Positions 7,905 to 15,916 of a DNA stretch of 64,000 bases are shown here, piece after piece. Source of the stretch: Verrucomicrobiaceae bacterium. GTDB taxonomy: Bacteria; Verrucomicrobiota; Verrucomicrobiia; Verrucomicrobiales; Verrucomicrobiaceae. The notes under the pieces were generated by a model, which saw nothing but the letters and a program-made list of their open reading frames with translations, had not been told where the DNA came from and did no database searches. The translations under genes and the position numbers were made by a program. The stretch spans positions 124,001 through 188,000 of the forward strand of contig CANIBP010000002.1 of the NCBI GenBank assembly GCA_947466075.1, given 5' to 3'. Each line of letters starts with the position of its first letter. Positions within the stretch are counted from its first letter, which is position 1.

Positions 7905-10856
7905 TTATCCTTCGGTCGATGCGAGCGGAAAACGCAGCTTGATCTCGGTGCCTTGATCGGGATTGCCCTGGACGAAAAGCTGGCCGCGCATCTGCTCTGC
8001 GAAAACGGCGAGGATTTTGAGGCCGAGGCCCGTGCCTTCTCCGGGATGAAAATCTGCTGGCAGGCCAATGCCGTCGTCGCTGATGACGAGTTCGCCGCTG
8101 GAATGTGTATAATTCAGCGTGGCAGTGATCTGCCCACGACGGCCATGCGGATAGGCGTGTTCAAGGCAGTTAGAGAGCGCCTCATTGAGAGTGAGGGCGA
8201 GCGGCATGAGCCATTCCTGCTGGATGGGGCCTTCCTGAATTTCCAACCGCACGCTGATCTGTTCCGTGGACAGTTCATAACATTCACGCAGATGAGCAAC
8301 GAGGTCGCGCGTGAAGTCGCTAAACGTGTCGCCTTTCCCAAGCGCGACTTGATAGAGATGCTGGTGCAACGCGGCAATCGCACGCACGCGGCTCTGACTG
8401 GAGCGCAGGGCGTCACGAGCATCCTGATCACTCACGCCATTGATCTGCATGTTCAGCAGGCTAGAAATGATCTGAAGGTGATTCTTGATGCGATGATGTG
8501 TCTCAGTGAGCAGAAGTTTTTCGCGTTCCAGATCGACGACAGGCCAGCGCTGGCTGGAGGGCGAAACGACTTGAAAAGCGAGCGGCACCGCTGCTTTCAA
8601 AGAGACCGGCTGAGTTTGCTGAGCCAGTGGTGGTGCCACTTGCTGGTCGGAATGTGCGGAGAGTTCAAAGCTGCCGTCATCGAGCATGCGGGCGCTGATT
8701 TTCACGACACCGCGTTTGCCATTGGCACCATAGAACGGCCTCTCTACTACGTTTTGCGGATTCGCGGCCTGCAGGCTCAGATCAGCAAAGAAGCCGGTGG
8801 AATCGGAGGGCTTAAAGAATTGATGCAGCGGCCGACCGATGGCGATATCGGCATCGAGCTCGAAGATTTGCTGAGCCTGCTCGGTCCATGTGCGAACGCG
8901 GCCATTGGCATCCGTGATGAGTAAGGCTGCCTGCGTTTGCGTGCTTGCCGTTGCCCCCGCAATGCTCGGTGAAATCGGCATAATGCGAGGTGCCGAAGCA
9001 AGCACATCGGGCGCGATGACCTCTTGAAGGTAATGAATCGTGCAGTGCGTTTCGCCCTGTGCATCAGGTACGGCGGCGAGATGCAGGATGGCATTGGAGA
9101 AGGAACCATCGACACGTTTGATACGAACACCGAGCGCTTCGGCCTGTCTGCCGCTGTGTTGCAACTCGCGCAATGCATCACGCCGAGCGGTGGCGCTATC
9201 TGGATCGAGCCAAGCATCAAGCGGGAAGCGGCGGAGTTCGGACTTGGCTTGGCCGAGCAAGGCTTCGGCGTGCTGATTGACTTCAAAGATGACGCCAGTC
9301 TTGTCAGTGAGTACGATGGCGATTGGGCTGCCCTGCAATAGCGTGCGCAGCTTGGCCTCCATGCTGCGGAGCTGCTCTTCATGCCGAGTGTGCTCGGTGG
9401 TATCTTGAATGCTCACGAGCAGACCGCCGCCAGGCAACGCCGTAGGATGGAACTCGAGTTCTTTGAGTAGTCCGTCTGCGGTGGCAAGTGACACCGTGCG
9501 TGTCAGCTGACGACGCCAGACGCTTTCACGCCACGCAAGCGTGACCTGTTCACGATGCTCGTCGGTGGGGCAAGCATGTGCGAGCCAACTTTCGACGGTT
9601 TGATCTTTTTCGAGCGGGCGGCCGAGCAGTTTTGCGAGGCGTTCGTTTTGAAACACCGGAGCGCCACGTTCATCCAGAACGAACACGCCGCAGGGAACAC
9701 CTTCAAGATAGGTGCGCAGGCGTGTTTCACGTTTGCCGAACGTGTACTGTGCCTCCGTAAGAGTGCGTAGCTCCTGGCGTGCGCGTGAAAGTTCGTCTTC
9801 CATGCGCTGCAAGACAATGTCATTCGCTGCCGGGGCGACCGCCAGAGGAACAACGGCCGGTGCCAAGGGCGACATTTGAGAGGTCGTGCGCGTTGCGTTT
9901 TCAGCAACTGCCTGCTGTGGAAGCCCCATGAGCATGTACAGGCGTAGTGAATCGCTGACGCCTTTGTGCGCCAACGTGGAGACGAGCCAACGCGAAGGTG
10001 TTGCGGGGTCCGGAGAAGAATTCGTTCGTGTCGTGATGCAACCGGATGCGTTGTCTTCACCAGCGGCAACTTTGGCAAGTGTTTCGAGCGTTTGCTGACG
10101 CAGTGCGCTGAAGTCACGCCCTTCCCCAAAGATTTCCCAGAAACTGGTCGTGCCTTCCTTGATCCCTTTGTCCAAAGTAAGATGTGCGGCGGCAATATTG
10201 GCACGTTGAATCACACCCTGCGCATCTAGGACGAGCATTGGCAAAGTGCACTCGAGTAGGTCAGGTGTTTTCTTTTCCGCCTGGCTGACTTTTGGGTCTT
10301 CCAGTGCGGAAGCGGCTTCCGCCTCAGTTTCTGTGTCAGGATGCGGGGAGGCGAACTTCTCGCAGGTGACCATCAGACCGCCCACAGATGCATCACGCTT
10401 TTTGCGCCAAGGGCGAACTTCCCAGCGATAAACAAGGTTACGGCCATCCGGTCCACTGACGGCGTCATGCTCACTGCGAACGATGTGTCCCTGTAGCGCA
10501 CGTTCATAAACCTGCCGCGATCCTGGATGCAGGCCGGGGAAGATTTCATACTGGCTCCTACCGACAAGCGGCTGCACCTGCTGCAGACCAAATTCGTGAA
10601 TCCACTGGCGGTTGGCCAGCATGTACCGCATGGCACGATCAAACATGGCCATCGCCACTGGGGCGTTTTCCACAAGGACTCCGAGCACCATTTCCATGTC
10701 TTCGGCTTCGGTGTTAGACGATTCGTGCACGGCGGAAGAACTAAAGGAGGGCGCAGTTATCCCGGCACGATGCAAGCGTGGCTCAACGTCCATTTTCTCC
10801 AAAGGCGATATCTGCGCCTTGGGTTGAATGACGTTTTTGAGCACTGAAGATGACAT
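7905..10856 (-). CDS. Multi-PAS sensor histidine kinase (HisKA_2 type)
   Basis: A 983-residue soluble sensor kinase. At least four and probably five PAS-like modules are visible: near residues 55-170 (ENAPVAMAMFDRAMRYMLANRQW), about 200-310, 385-500 (GVPCGVFVLDERGAPVFQNE), 505-630 (GSPIAIVLTDKTGVIFEVNQ) and 640-750 (ALLITDANGRVRTWTEQAQQ). The phosphoacceptor box is ETHHRIKNHLQIISSLLNMQ, the HisKA_2 form. The ATPase domain follows with N box NEALSNCLEHAY, G1 ISDDGIGLP and G2 GTGLGLKI. No transmembrane helix is seen, so the signal is probably cytoplasmic. No response regulator lies nearby. The ATG at 10856 was chosen; the frame continues to a TTG at 10910. Confidence 0.92.
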   Translation of the reverse strand: MSSSVLKNVIQPKAQISPLEKMDVEPRLHRAGITAPSFSSSAVHESSNTEAEDMEMVLGVLVENAPVAMAMFDRAMRYMLANRQWIHEFGLQQVQPLVGRSQYEIFPGLHPGSRQVYERALQGHIVRSEHDAVSGPDGRNLVYRWEVRPWRKKRDASVGGLMVTCEKFASPHPDTETEAEAASALEDPKVSQAEKKTPDLLECTLPMLVLDAQGVIQRANIAAAHLTLDKGIKEGTTSFWEIFGEGRDFSALRQQTLETLAKVAAGEDNASGCITTRTNSSPDPATPSRWLVSTLAHKGVSDSLRLYMLMGLPQQAVAENATRTTSQMSPLAPAVVPLAVAPAANDIVLQRMEDELSRARQELRTLTEAQYTFGKRETRLRTYLEGVPCGVFVLDERGAPVFQNERLAKLLGRPLEKDQTVESWLAHACPTDEHREQVTLAWRESVWRRQLTRTVSLATADGLLKELEFHPTALPGGGLLVSIQDTTEHTRHEEQLRSMEAKLRTLLQGSPIAIVLTDKTGVIFEVNQHAEALLGQAKSELRRFPLDAWLDPDSATARRDALRELQHSGRQAEALGVRIKRVDGSFSNAILHLAAVPDAQGETHCTIHYLQEVIAPDVLASAPRIMPISPSIAGATASTQTQAALLITDANGRVRTWTEQAQQIFELDADIAIGRPLHQFFKPSDSTGFFADLSLQAANPQNVVERPFYGANGKRGVVKISARMLDDGSFELSAHSDQQVAPPLAQQTQPVSLKAAVPLAFQVVSPSSQRWPVVDLEREKLLLTETHHRIKNHLQIISSLLNMQINGVSDQDARDALRSSQSRVRAIAALHQHLYQVALGKGDTFSDFTRDLVAHLRECYELSTEQISVRLEIQEGPIQQEWLMPLALTLNEALSNCLEHAYPHGRRGQITATLNYTHSSGELVISDDGIGLPADFHPGEGTGLGLKILAVFAEQMRGQLFVQGNPDQGTEIKLRFPLASTEG

Positions 10857-10994
10857 CGAGGGATTTATTTGAGAAGTTTTAAAAATTAGCCTCTCTAAAG
10901 TTCTCAACAAGGAAAAATTACAAAGAATTGCGACTCAATTCAGCAATAAACGCGCCGAGTCGCAAGCTCCATCATTGAAGAAGTTTTTCTGCCA

Positions 10995-11435
10995 TCATTC
11001 ACGATGGTACGGCTCGCCGCGCATAATGGTGTGGGCACGATAAAGCTGTTCCACTAGTACAACGAGAGCGATGTCATGCTGCATCGTCATTGTGGAAAGT
11101 GACCAGCAGTGTTTAGCATTCGCACGAAAATATGCCGAATGCCCATCTGCGCCACCGATCACGATACATATGCGCTTACGGCCCGAAATCTCCTCGTGCT
11201 GGATCCATTTAGCTAATTCCGCACTGCGCATTTGTTTGCCACGCTCGTCGAGCAAGATACATAAATCTCCATCGCAGGCAGTTAATATTTGGCTTTCGAC
11301 CTGCGGCTGTGGCCCTTCTTTAATCACCACATGTTCGAAGCGAGAATAGTGTTGAAGTCGCTTCCAATACATCCCCAGAGCATCCTTGACCCAAGGGTGG
11401 CCCGGCCTTCCTACGGTGATGATTCGCCATTGCAT
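10995..11435 (-). CDS. rlmH: 23S rRNA pseudouridine-1915 N3-methyltransferase
   Basis: RlmH, a SPOUT-class methyltransferase that methylates pseudouridine 1915 in helix 69 of 23S rRNA on 70S ribosomes. The 146-residue protein begins MQWRIITVGRP, shows LCILLDERGKQMRSAELAKWI and the SAM-binding knot IVIGGADGH, and ends with the diagnostic YRAHTIMRGEPYHRE. Length matches the family (about 155). The frame is open 12 codons further upstream to 11471, but homologues start at the MQWRI-like position. The region between its start and the next gene is AT-rich. Confidence 0.93.
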   Translation of the reverse strand: MQWRIITVGRPGHPWVKDALGMYWKRLQHYSRFEHVVIKEGPQPQVESQILTACDGDLCILLDERGKQMRSAELAKWIQHEEISGRKRICIVIGGADGHSAYFRANAKHCWSLSTMTMQHDIALVVLVEQLYRAHTIMRGEPYHRE

Positions 11436-11601
11436 AGAGATAGTGGAAGCGCGTGCTCGAAGACCATACAAGGTCAGTCTTGCTTTATGGAAAATTTAGT
11501 AGTGCTTAATTTTGTTTCACAGCATTACCATCCTTGTTGTTGCATAATTTAAAAAGATCGTTAAAATGAGAATGCTAATTCAAAAATTAACCGCAACGCC
11601 C

Positions 11602-12357
11602 ATGTCACAAGTATCCTATTCCACGGTTCGTCTCACCGCAGCCAGCCTTGCGGCTTGTCTGTTGGCTTCTTGTTCTGTCCCGCCACGTCAGGCATGGCAG
11701 CAAATCCAAACCAAGGGTCTGATCACCTATTACATGTCCAAGGACAATGCTCCGCTGGGCACTTCCAATAGCTCCCAGTCGCTGGCACAGAACACCGCCT
11801 TGCTCCAACCAACGACTACAACCCTCGTTGGCCCTGAACGTCCAGCGACCCCACCGCCATCCATGCTAAATGCATCCACGATGCCTGTTGCTCAAGCGGT
11901 GCCCGATCTTCCGGGTTATGTGCGCACTCCATTTACCAACCCGCCTCGTCTTGTCGATGTGCGTGGAATGTCCGCAGGGTCCAAGGTGGTCTGCCCATAC
12001 ACACAGCGTCCATTTTTGGTGCCTGGCAGTGTGACCGCCTCAAATATGGCCTCCGCTCCAGCTCCAACTCGCACGAAGACTTCTGAGGCTCCAGAACGTC
12101 CCCGCACCGCCCCAGTTGCTCCAAACAGCAATGTGGCCGCGATGAACAATCCCGCACCATCTGCTCCACCCGTGACCACTTCTGCCCCAAGCCCTGCTCC
12201 TGAGCTGCCTTATGGCGCTCCGATCGCCGGACGTCCAGGATTCGTGAACAGCCCCTTTGCGGCCAAACATCAGCTGGTGGACGTTACCGGTTTGCCCGTT
12301 GGCATGGAAGTCAAATGCCCCTACACCGGCAAGCTTTTCCGGGTTCCGCCACAGTAA
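11602..12357 (+). CDS. Lipoprotein with duplicated CPYT-containing module
   Basis: A 251-residue predicted lipoprotein (signal through LAACLLASC, lipid Cys at about residue 24). Two copies of a roughly 38-residue module are visible: LPGYVRTPFTNPPRLVDVRG...VVCPYTQRPFLVP near residues 95-133 and RPGFVNSPFAAKHQLVDVTG...VKCPYTGKLFRVP at the C-terminus. They are joined by a Pro/Ala/Ser/Thr-rich linker that would be flexible. Each module has one Cys in a CPYT context. I do not know a named family. The ATG at 11602 leads straight into the signal; the frame is open to 11566. A strong terminator follows. It may link to the cell wall or outer membrane, but function is unknown. Confidence 0.8.
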   Translation: MSQVSYSTVRLTAASLAACLLASCSVPPRQAWQQIQTKGLITYYMSKDNAPLGTSNSSQSLAQNTALLQPTTTTLVGPERPATPPPSMLNASTMPVAQAVPDLPGYVRTPFTNPPRLVDVRGMSAGSKVVCPYTQRPFLVPGSVTASNMASAPAPTRTKTSEAPERPRTAPVAPNSNVAAMNNPAPSAPPVTTSAPSPAPELPYGAPIAGRPGFVNSPFAAKHQLVDVTGLPVGMEVKCPYTGKLFRVPPQ

Positions 12358-12392
12358 GGTACCGCATAGCTAACTGTTGATCGCCCATCTCC

Positions 12393-12428
12393 GCCCCGTC
12401 TGGCATGAACACCAGACGGGGCTTTTCA
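12393..12428 (+). terminator. Rho-independent terminator after the lipoprotein gene
   Basis: A perfect 11-base-pair stem (GCCCCGTCTGG at 12393-12403 with CCAGACGGGGC at 12412-12422) and an 8-base loop, followed by a T-rich run (TTTTCATTT). It lies 35 bases after the lipoprotein stop and about 60 bases before mlaE, so it separates the two transcripts. Confidence 0.85.
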
Positions 12429-12488
12429 TTTCCTGCTCAACAGTTCCGTGATTTGCCTTCGGGTAACAACATGCCATGATTGACGGTG

Positions 12489-13292
12489 ATGGATTCCCCC
12501 TCCGGCATGCTGGCTCTACCGGGTCGCACTTTTCTACGTTTTCTGGTCTATCTCGGGCAGCTCACTGCATTGATGGGTGAGTTAATGATTGCCGTACGTT
12601 CGGGAGTGTGGCGGTTGCGCCTTGTGGCGGAGCAGATCGTCGCCATCGGCTATGGATCGCAGGCGGTCGTCATCGTGACAGGAGCATTCACAGGAGCTGT
12701 CTTCACCTTTCAAAGTTACGCCAAATTCAAAGACTTTGGTTTTGAGACGACCGTCGGCGCAGTGGTTTCCGTCGCCTTATGTCGCGAACTCGGCCCGGTT
12801 TTGGCTGGATTGATGGTTGCGGGTCGCGTTGGGGCTGCCATGGCCGCCGATATCGGCACCATGAAAGTCACCGAGCAGGTCGATGCCTTACGGGTCATGG
12901 GCGTGCATCCGGTCGATTACCTCGTGCTTCCGCGCTTCTTGGCCATGATGATTTCCATGCCCTTCCTCGTGGCAGAAAGCATCTCCTTTGGTCTCATCGC
13001 CTCCTACTTGGTTACCAGTTTCGGTTACGACATGCCCTCGGCTTGGTATCTCACCCACATGCTTGACCATACGAACATGGAGGACCTTTCCATCGGCATG
13101 ATCAAAGGATTCGTGTTCGGGATGCTCATCACTCTCATCTCATGCCACCAAGGGTTGGCGGCGGAAAATGGTGCGGTCGGCGTTGGGTTGGGAACCACAC
13201 GAGCCGTCGTCATCTCCTCGCTCGTTCTTCTCATCGTTAATTTCTTTCTCTCCATCCTGCTCAACTACGTCTTCCCAATAGGAAGCGCATAG
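12489..13292 (+). CDS. mlaE: MlaE-family lipid ABC transporter permease
   Basis: Integral membrane permease of a Mla-type lipid transporter, which moves phospholipid or other lipids between the membranes. 267 residues. The family signature is clear: AFTGAVFTFQSYAKFKDFG, ELGPVLAGLMVAGRVGAAMAADIGTMKVTEQVDALRVMG (split here for length across residues about 100-140), then LPRFLAMMISMPFL and the C-terminal helices ending in NYVFPIGSA. Five to six transmembrane segments. ATG 12489 is preferred; a TTG at 12480 is an alternative. It is the first gene of an operon with the ATPase (2 bases later) and the MCE-domain protein. Confidence 0.93.
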   Translation: MDSPSGMLALPGRTFLRFLVYLGQLTALMGELMIAVRSGVWRLRLVAEQIVAIGYGSQAVVIVTGAFTGAVFTFQSYAKFKDFGFETTVGAVVSVALCRELGPVLAGLMVAGRVGAAMAADIGTMKVTEQVDALRVMGVHPVDYLVLPRFLAMMISMPFLVAESISFGLIASYLVTSFGYDMPSAWYLTHMLDHTNMEDLSIGMIKGFVFGMLITLISCHQGLAAENGAVGVGLGTTRAVVISSLVLLIVNFFLSILLNYVFPIGSA

Positions 13293-13294
13293 CC

Positions 13295-14095
13295 ATGGCC
13301 TTACTCACCAGCGCCAGCACGAACCCACCTGCCGCTCCAAACGGCAACGCCGAAGTGTTCATCGAACTAAGGGGTCTTCATAAACGCTTTGGCAGCCAGG
13401 AAATCCTCTGTGGCATTGATCTCAAGCTCTATCACGGCGAGACGCTCTGCATCATCGGTCCAAGCGGTGAAGGCAAGACCGTCACGATGAAACACATCAT
13501 CGGCCTCATACGACCGGATTCAGGCGATGTCTTTGTAGCGGGTATGCATGTGAACCGCCTGCGCGAGCGCGAAATGGCCCCCATTCGGCAGAAAGTAAGC
13601 ATGCTATTCCAAGGCGCGGCACTGTTTGATCGCATGACGGTGGAGGAAAATGTTGCCTTCCCGCTGTGGGAGAGTGGTGTGCGTGACCGCAAAGAGATCA
13701 AACAGCGTGTGTTGGAAGCCTTGGAGGCCGTCGATCTCGCCGAACATCTGGACAAATATCCCACCAGCCTCTCCGGCGGCATGCGCAAGCGCACCGGCAT
13801 TGCCCGCGCCATCATCTGCCGCAGTGAATGCATCCTCTATGATGAGCCAAACTCCGGTCTCGACCCCATCGGCTCCGACATCATCGACCAGATGGTCCTG
13901 CGCATGCAACGCCGCTTCGGTGTCACCTCCATCATCGTCACTCATGACATGCGCAGCATCTTCAAGATCGCCAACCGCGTCGCCATGCTCTACCGAGGAA
14001 AGATCCACTTTCTCGGCACACCTGACGAGCTGCGCGCCTCACCTGACCCCATCGTGCAAAACTTCATCAATGGCCGTTCCGACGTCACCGGCTAA
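13295..14095 (+). CDS. mlaF: MlaF-family lipid ABC transporter ATPase
   Basis: ATP-binding subunit of the Mla-type lipid transporter. 266 residues. Walker A GPSGEGKT at residues 55-62, Q-loop in MLFQGAALFDRMTVEENVAFPL, signature LSGGMRKR, Walker B CILYDEPNSGLDP and the switch histidine in IVTHDM. The 'SGLDP' and 'MRKR' forms are typical of the MlaF/Ttg2A group. It starts 2 bases after mlaE and precedes the MCE gene by 33 bases, the standard E-F-D order. Confidence 0.94.
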   Translation: MALLTSASTNPPAAPNGNAEVFIELRGLHKRFGSQEILCGIDLKLYHGETLCIIGPSGEGKTVTMKHIIGLIRPDSGDVFVAGMHVNRLREREMAPIRQKVSMLFQGAALFDRMTVEENVAFPLWESGVRDRKEIKQRVLEALEAVDLAEHLDKYPTSLSGGMRKRTGIARAIICRSECILYDEPNSGLDPIGSDIIDQMVLRMQRRFGVTSIIVTHDMRSIFKIANRVAMLYRGKIHFLGTPDELRASPDPIVQNFINGRSDVTG

Positions 14096-14128
14096 ACATT
14101 CCTTTTTTCACCCTCACCAGCCACCACC

Positions 14129-15160
14129 ATGATCGACAGCGACAAAAAAACCGAACTACTCGTCGGACTCTTCCTGTTCGTCGGGTTGCTTCTCCTCGGC
14201 GGCCTCATTCTCCAATTTGGACGCGTGCGCGAAGTCTTCAAGGACACCTATCACCTGCATGTCGCGTTTGCGAACGCCTCCGGCATCAAGGAAGGCTCGC
14301 CCGTGTTCCTCGGCGGTTCCCGTGTCGGCAAAGTGGATAAAAAACCTGTCCTCAATCCAACTTTCAGCGGCGTCATCATCGATCTCGAACTCTTCAAAGA
14401 CGTAAAAATCCCCGCTGACGCCACTTTTGGCATTGGTTCCGCCGGCCTCATGGGAGATGCCCTCGTCGAAATCAAACCAAGCGGCCAACTCACCGATGTC
14501 TTCCTGCCACACGACTACGACAAAGTAATCGAAGGCGAAAAAGCCAGTGGCCTCAATGACCTGCAAAGCACCGCCAAAGCTGTCGGCGAAAAAGTCGATG
14601 TCGTGCTCGACGAAGTGAAAGTCGCCCTCAAAGACATCAAGGAAGCCATGAGTAAGGTCAATAAGGGCGCGCTTTCCGATCCCACCATTCAGAACTTCAC
14701 TGAAGGCATGGAGCACCTCCACAGCACCCTCAAGCGAGTCGATGAAAAGGTACTCGGCGATGAAAACGCCCTGACCCTCAAAACCGCGCTGGCTGAACTC
14801 AAGGACGCCGCCACCAGTTTCAAGAGCGCCGCCAAAAGCATCGAGGAATCCAGTAAAAAACTCGAGCCCGCCATCGCCAAGGCGGACAAAGTCATGACCA
14901 CGGCCGATGAATCGCTGCAATCCATCAAAAAAGCCGCAGACAGCTTCGCCATGGCTGCCGCCAACATCTCATCGAGCAAAGGCCTGCTCGGATCGCTCAT
15001 GAACGACCAGCGCCTCATGACCGACTTCCGCGATCTGATCTACAACTTCAAAGTCAACGGACCGCTTTGGTATAAAGACACCGCAGAAAAAATGCGGGCC
15101 GAAGAACTGAAAAAACAGCAAGAAGCACCAACACCACCGAAGCGTGGCATTTTTCGCTGA
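14129..15160 (+). CDS. mlaD: MlaD-family MCE-domain lipid-binding protein
   Basis: Periplasmic, membrane-anchored MCE protein that works with the MlaE/MlaF pair. 343 residues. One N-terminal transmembrane helix (about residues 9-30, LLVGLFLFVGLLLLGGLIL) is followed by the MCE domain: YHLHVAFANASGIKEGSPVFLGG is the domain start, ending near VEIKPSG at about residue 120. The remaining 220 residues are a long helical, Lys/Ala/Glu-rich region (KTALAELKDAATSFKSAAK) likely to form a coiled coil, as in longer MCE proteins that make tunnels. No soluble MlaC or lipoprotein partner follows; the next gene is convergent. Confidence 0.92.
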   Translation: MIDSDKKTELLVGLFLFVGLLLLGGLILQFGRVREVFKDTYHLHVAFANASGIKEGSPVFLGGSRVGKVDKKPVLNPTFSGVIIDLELFKDVKIPADATFGIGSAGLMGDALVEIKPSGQLTDVFLPHDYDKVIEGEKASGLNDLQSTAKAVGEKVDVVLDEVKVALKDIKEAMSKVNKGALSDPTIQNFTEGMEHLHSTLKRVDEKVLGDENALTLKTALAELKDAATSFKSAAKSIEESSKKLEPAIAKADKVMTTADESLQSIKKAADSFAMAAANISSSKGLLGSLMNDQRLMTDFRDLIYNFKVNGPLWYKDTAEKMRAEELKKQQEAPTPPKRGIFR

Positions 15161-15174
15161 AGGTGGAGCGTGAT

Positions 15175-15864
15175 TTACGCCAGCGCCGCATGCAGAACGG
15201 TCTCGTTCTCACCTTGACGACATTCAGCGCGAATCAGTACGCGCAGACGATTTTTAGCGCGATGCAATGCCGTGCGCAGCGCTCCGCTCTGTGGGCGATC
15301 GGCACGGGCACCGTCGATCACATTGCTCTCCAAGCAACCCCACACATCACTGCGTCCCTGCGCCTGCAGTTCGGTGCTAATGCTGTTCAATGCACGATCG
15401 ATCACGTTTCTGGCCCAGTTGCGGTCTAGTTCGCGGTCAGGAGCCGCATGTGTGTCCGCCACGTCGATATTCTCACCATTTTCATCGCTCAGTGAGAAGC
15501 AGACCACACCACCACCGCGACGTTGCCGCGTGCGGTGTTGCCAGCGTTTGATCAGATGGGTGCGCAGGCGTGCAAACAAAAACGCTGCCTGCTCGCCATG
15601 ATCAAAGATGGCCGCAGCGCGTTCGTGTTGTCCCTGGGCCACGAGTTTGGCAAAGAGTTCCTGCACGGCGTCCTCCGCATCGTGCGTTTCACAGCCTCTG
15701 GCCCGTGCAAACGCGCACAACGCCGGCCAGTGGCGGCGGTAGAGCGCGGAGGCATCGGCCTGAGTGGAGGAGTTGGTCGTGTAACTGGCGGCAGGCATGG
15801 TGTTCATGCACGTATTGGAGCCGCCAGACATGACGCCATCCTGTGGCCCATCATTAAAAGCCAT
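15175..15864 (-). CDS. ECF-like RNA polymerase sigma factor
   Basis: A 229-residue protein of the sigma-70/ECF type. Region 2 is visible at about residues 40-110: LYRRHWPALCAFARARGCETHDAEDAVQELFAKLVAQG matches the helix that contacts core polymerase, and DAEDAVQELF is the classic DAED-VQE motif. Region 4 at the C-terminus (LRTALHRAKNRLRVLIRAEC) is recognisable as the helix-turn-helix end, with ALHRAKNRLR the usual form. The middle has an RRGGG linker and is longer than in a minimal ECF. It is divergent from the sensor kinase gene with about 50 bases between the starts. An ATG at 15801 is an alternative start. Target promoters unknown. Confidence 0.85.
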   Translation of the reverse strand: MAFNDGPQDGVMSGGSNTCMNTMPAASYTTNSSTQADASALYRRHWPALCAFARARGCETHDAEDAVQELFAKLVAQGQHERAAAIFDHGEQAAFLFARLRTHLIKRWQHRTRQRRGGGVVCFSLSDENGENIDVADTHAAPDRELDRNWARNVIDRALNSISTELQAQGRSDVWGCLESNVIDGARADRPQSGALRTALHRAKNRLRVLIRAECRQGENETVLHAALA

Positions 15865-15916
15865 TTATCTTGGTGCGTGCCGTCACTCTCCGCGTGAGAT
15901 TCGCCGCGTTCTCCTC

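Noticed and set aside
7842..8924. Plus-strand open frame of 360 codons
   Set aside because: Antisense to the ATPase and last PAS region of the histidine kinase; no family motif.
14156..14920. Minus-strand open frame of 254 codons
   Set aside because: Antisense to the MCE-domain gene, which follows mlaE and mlaF in the expected order.
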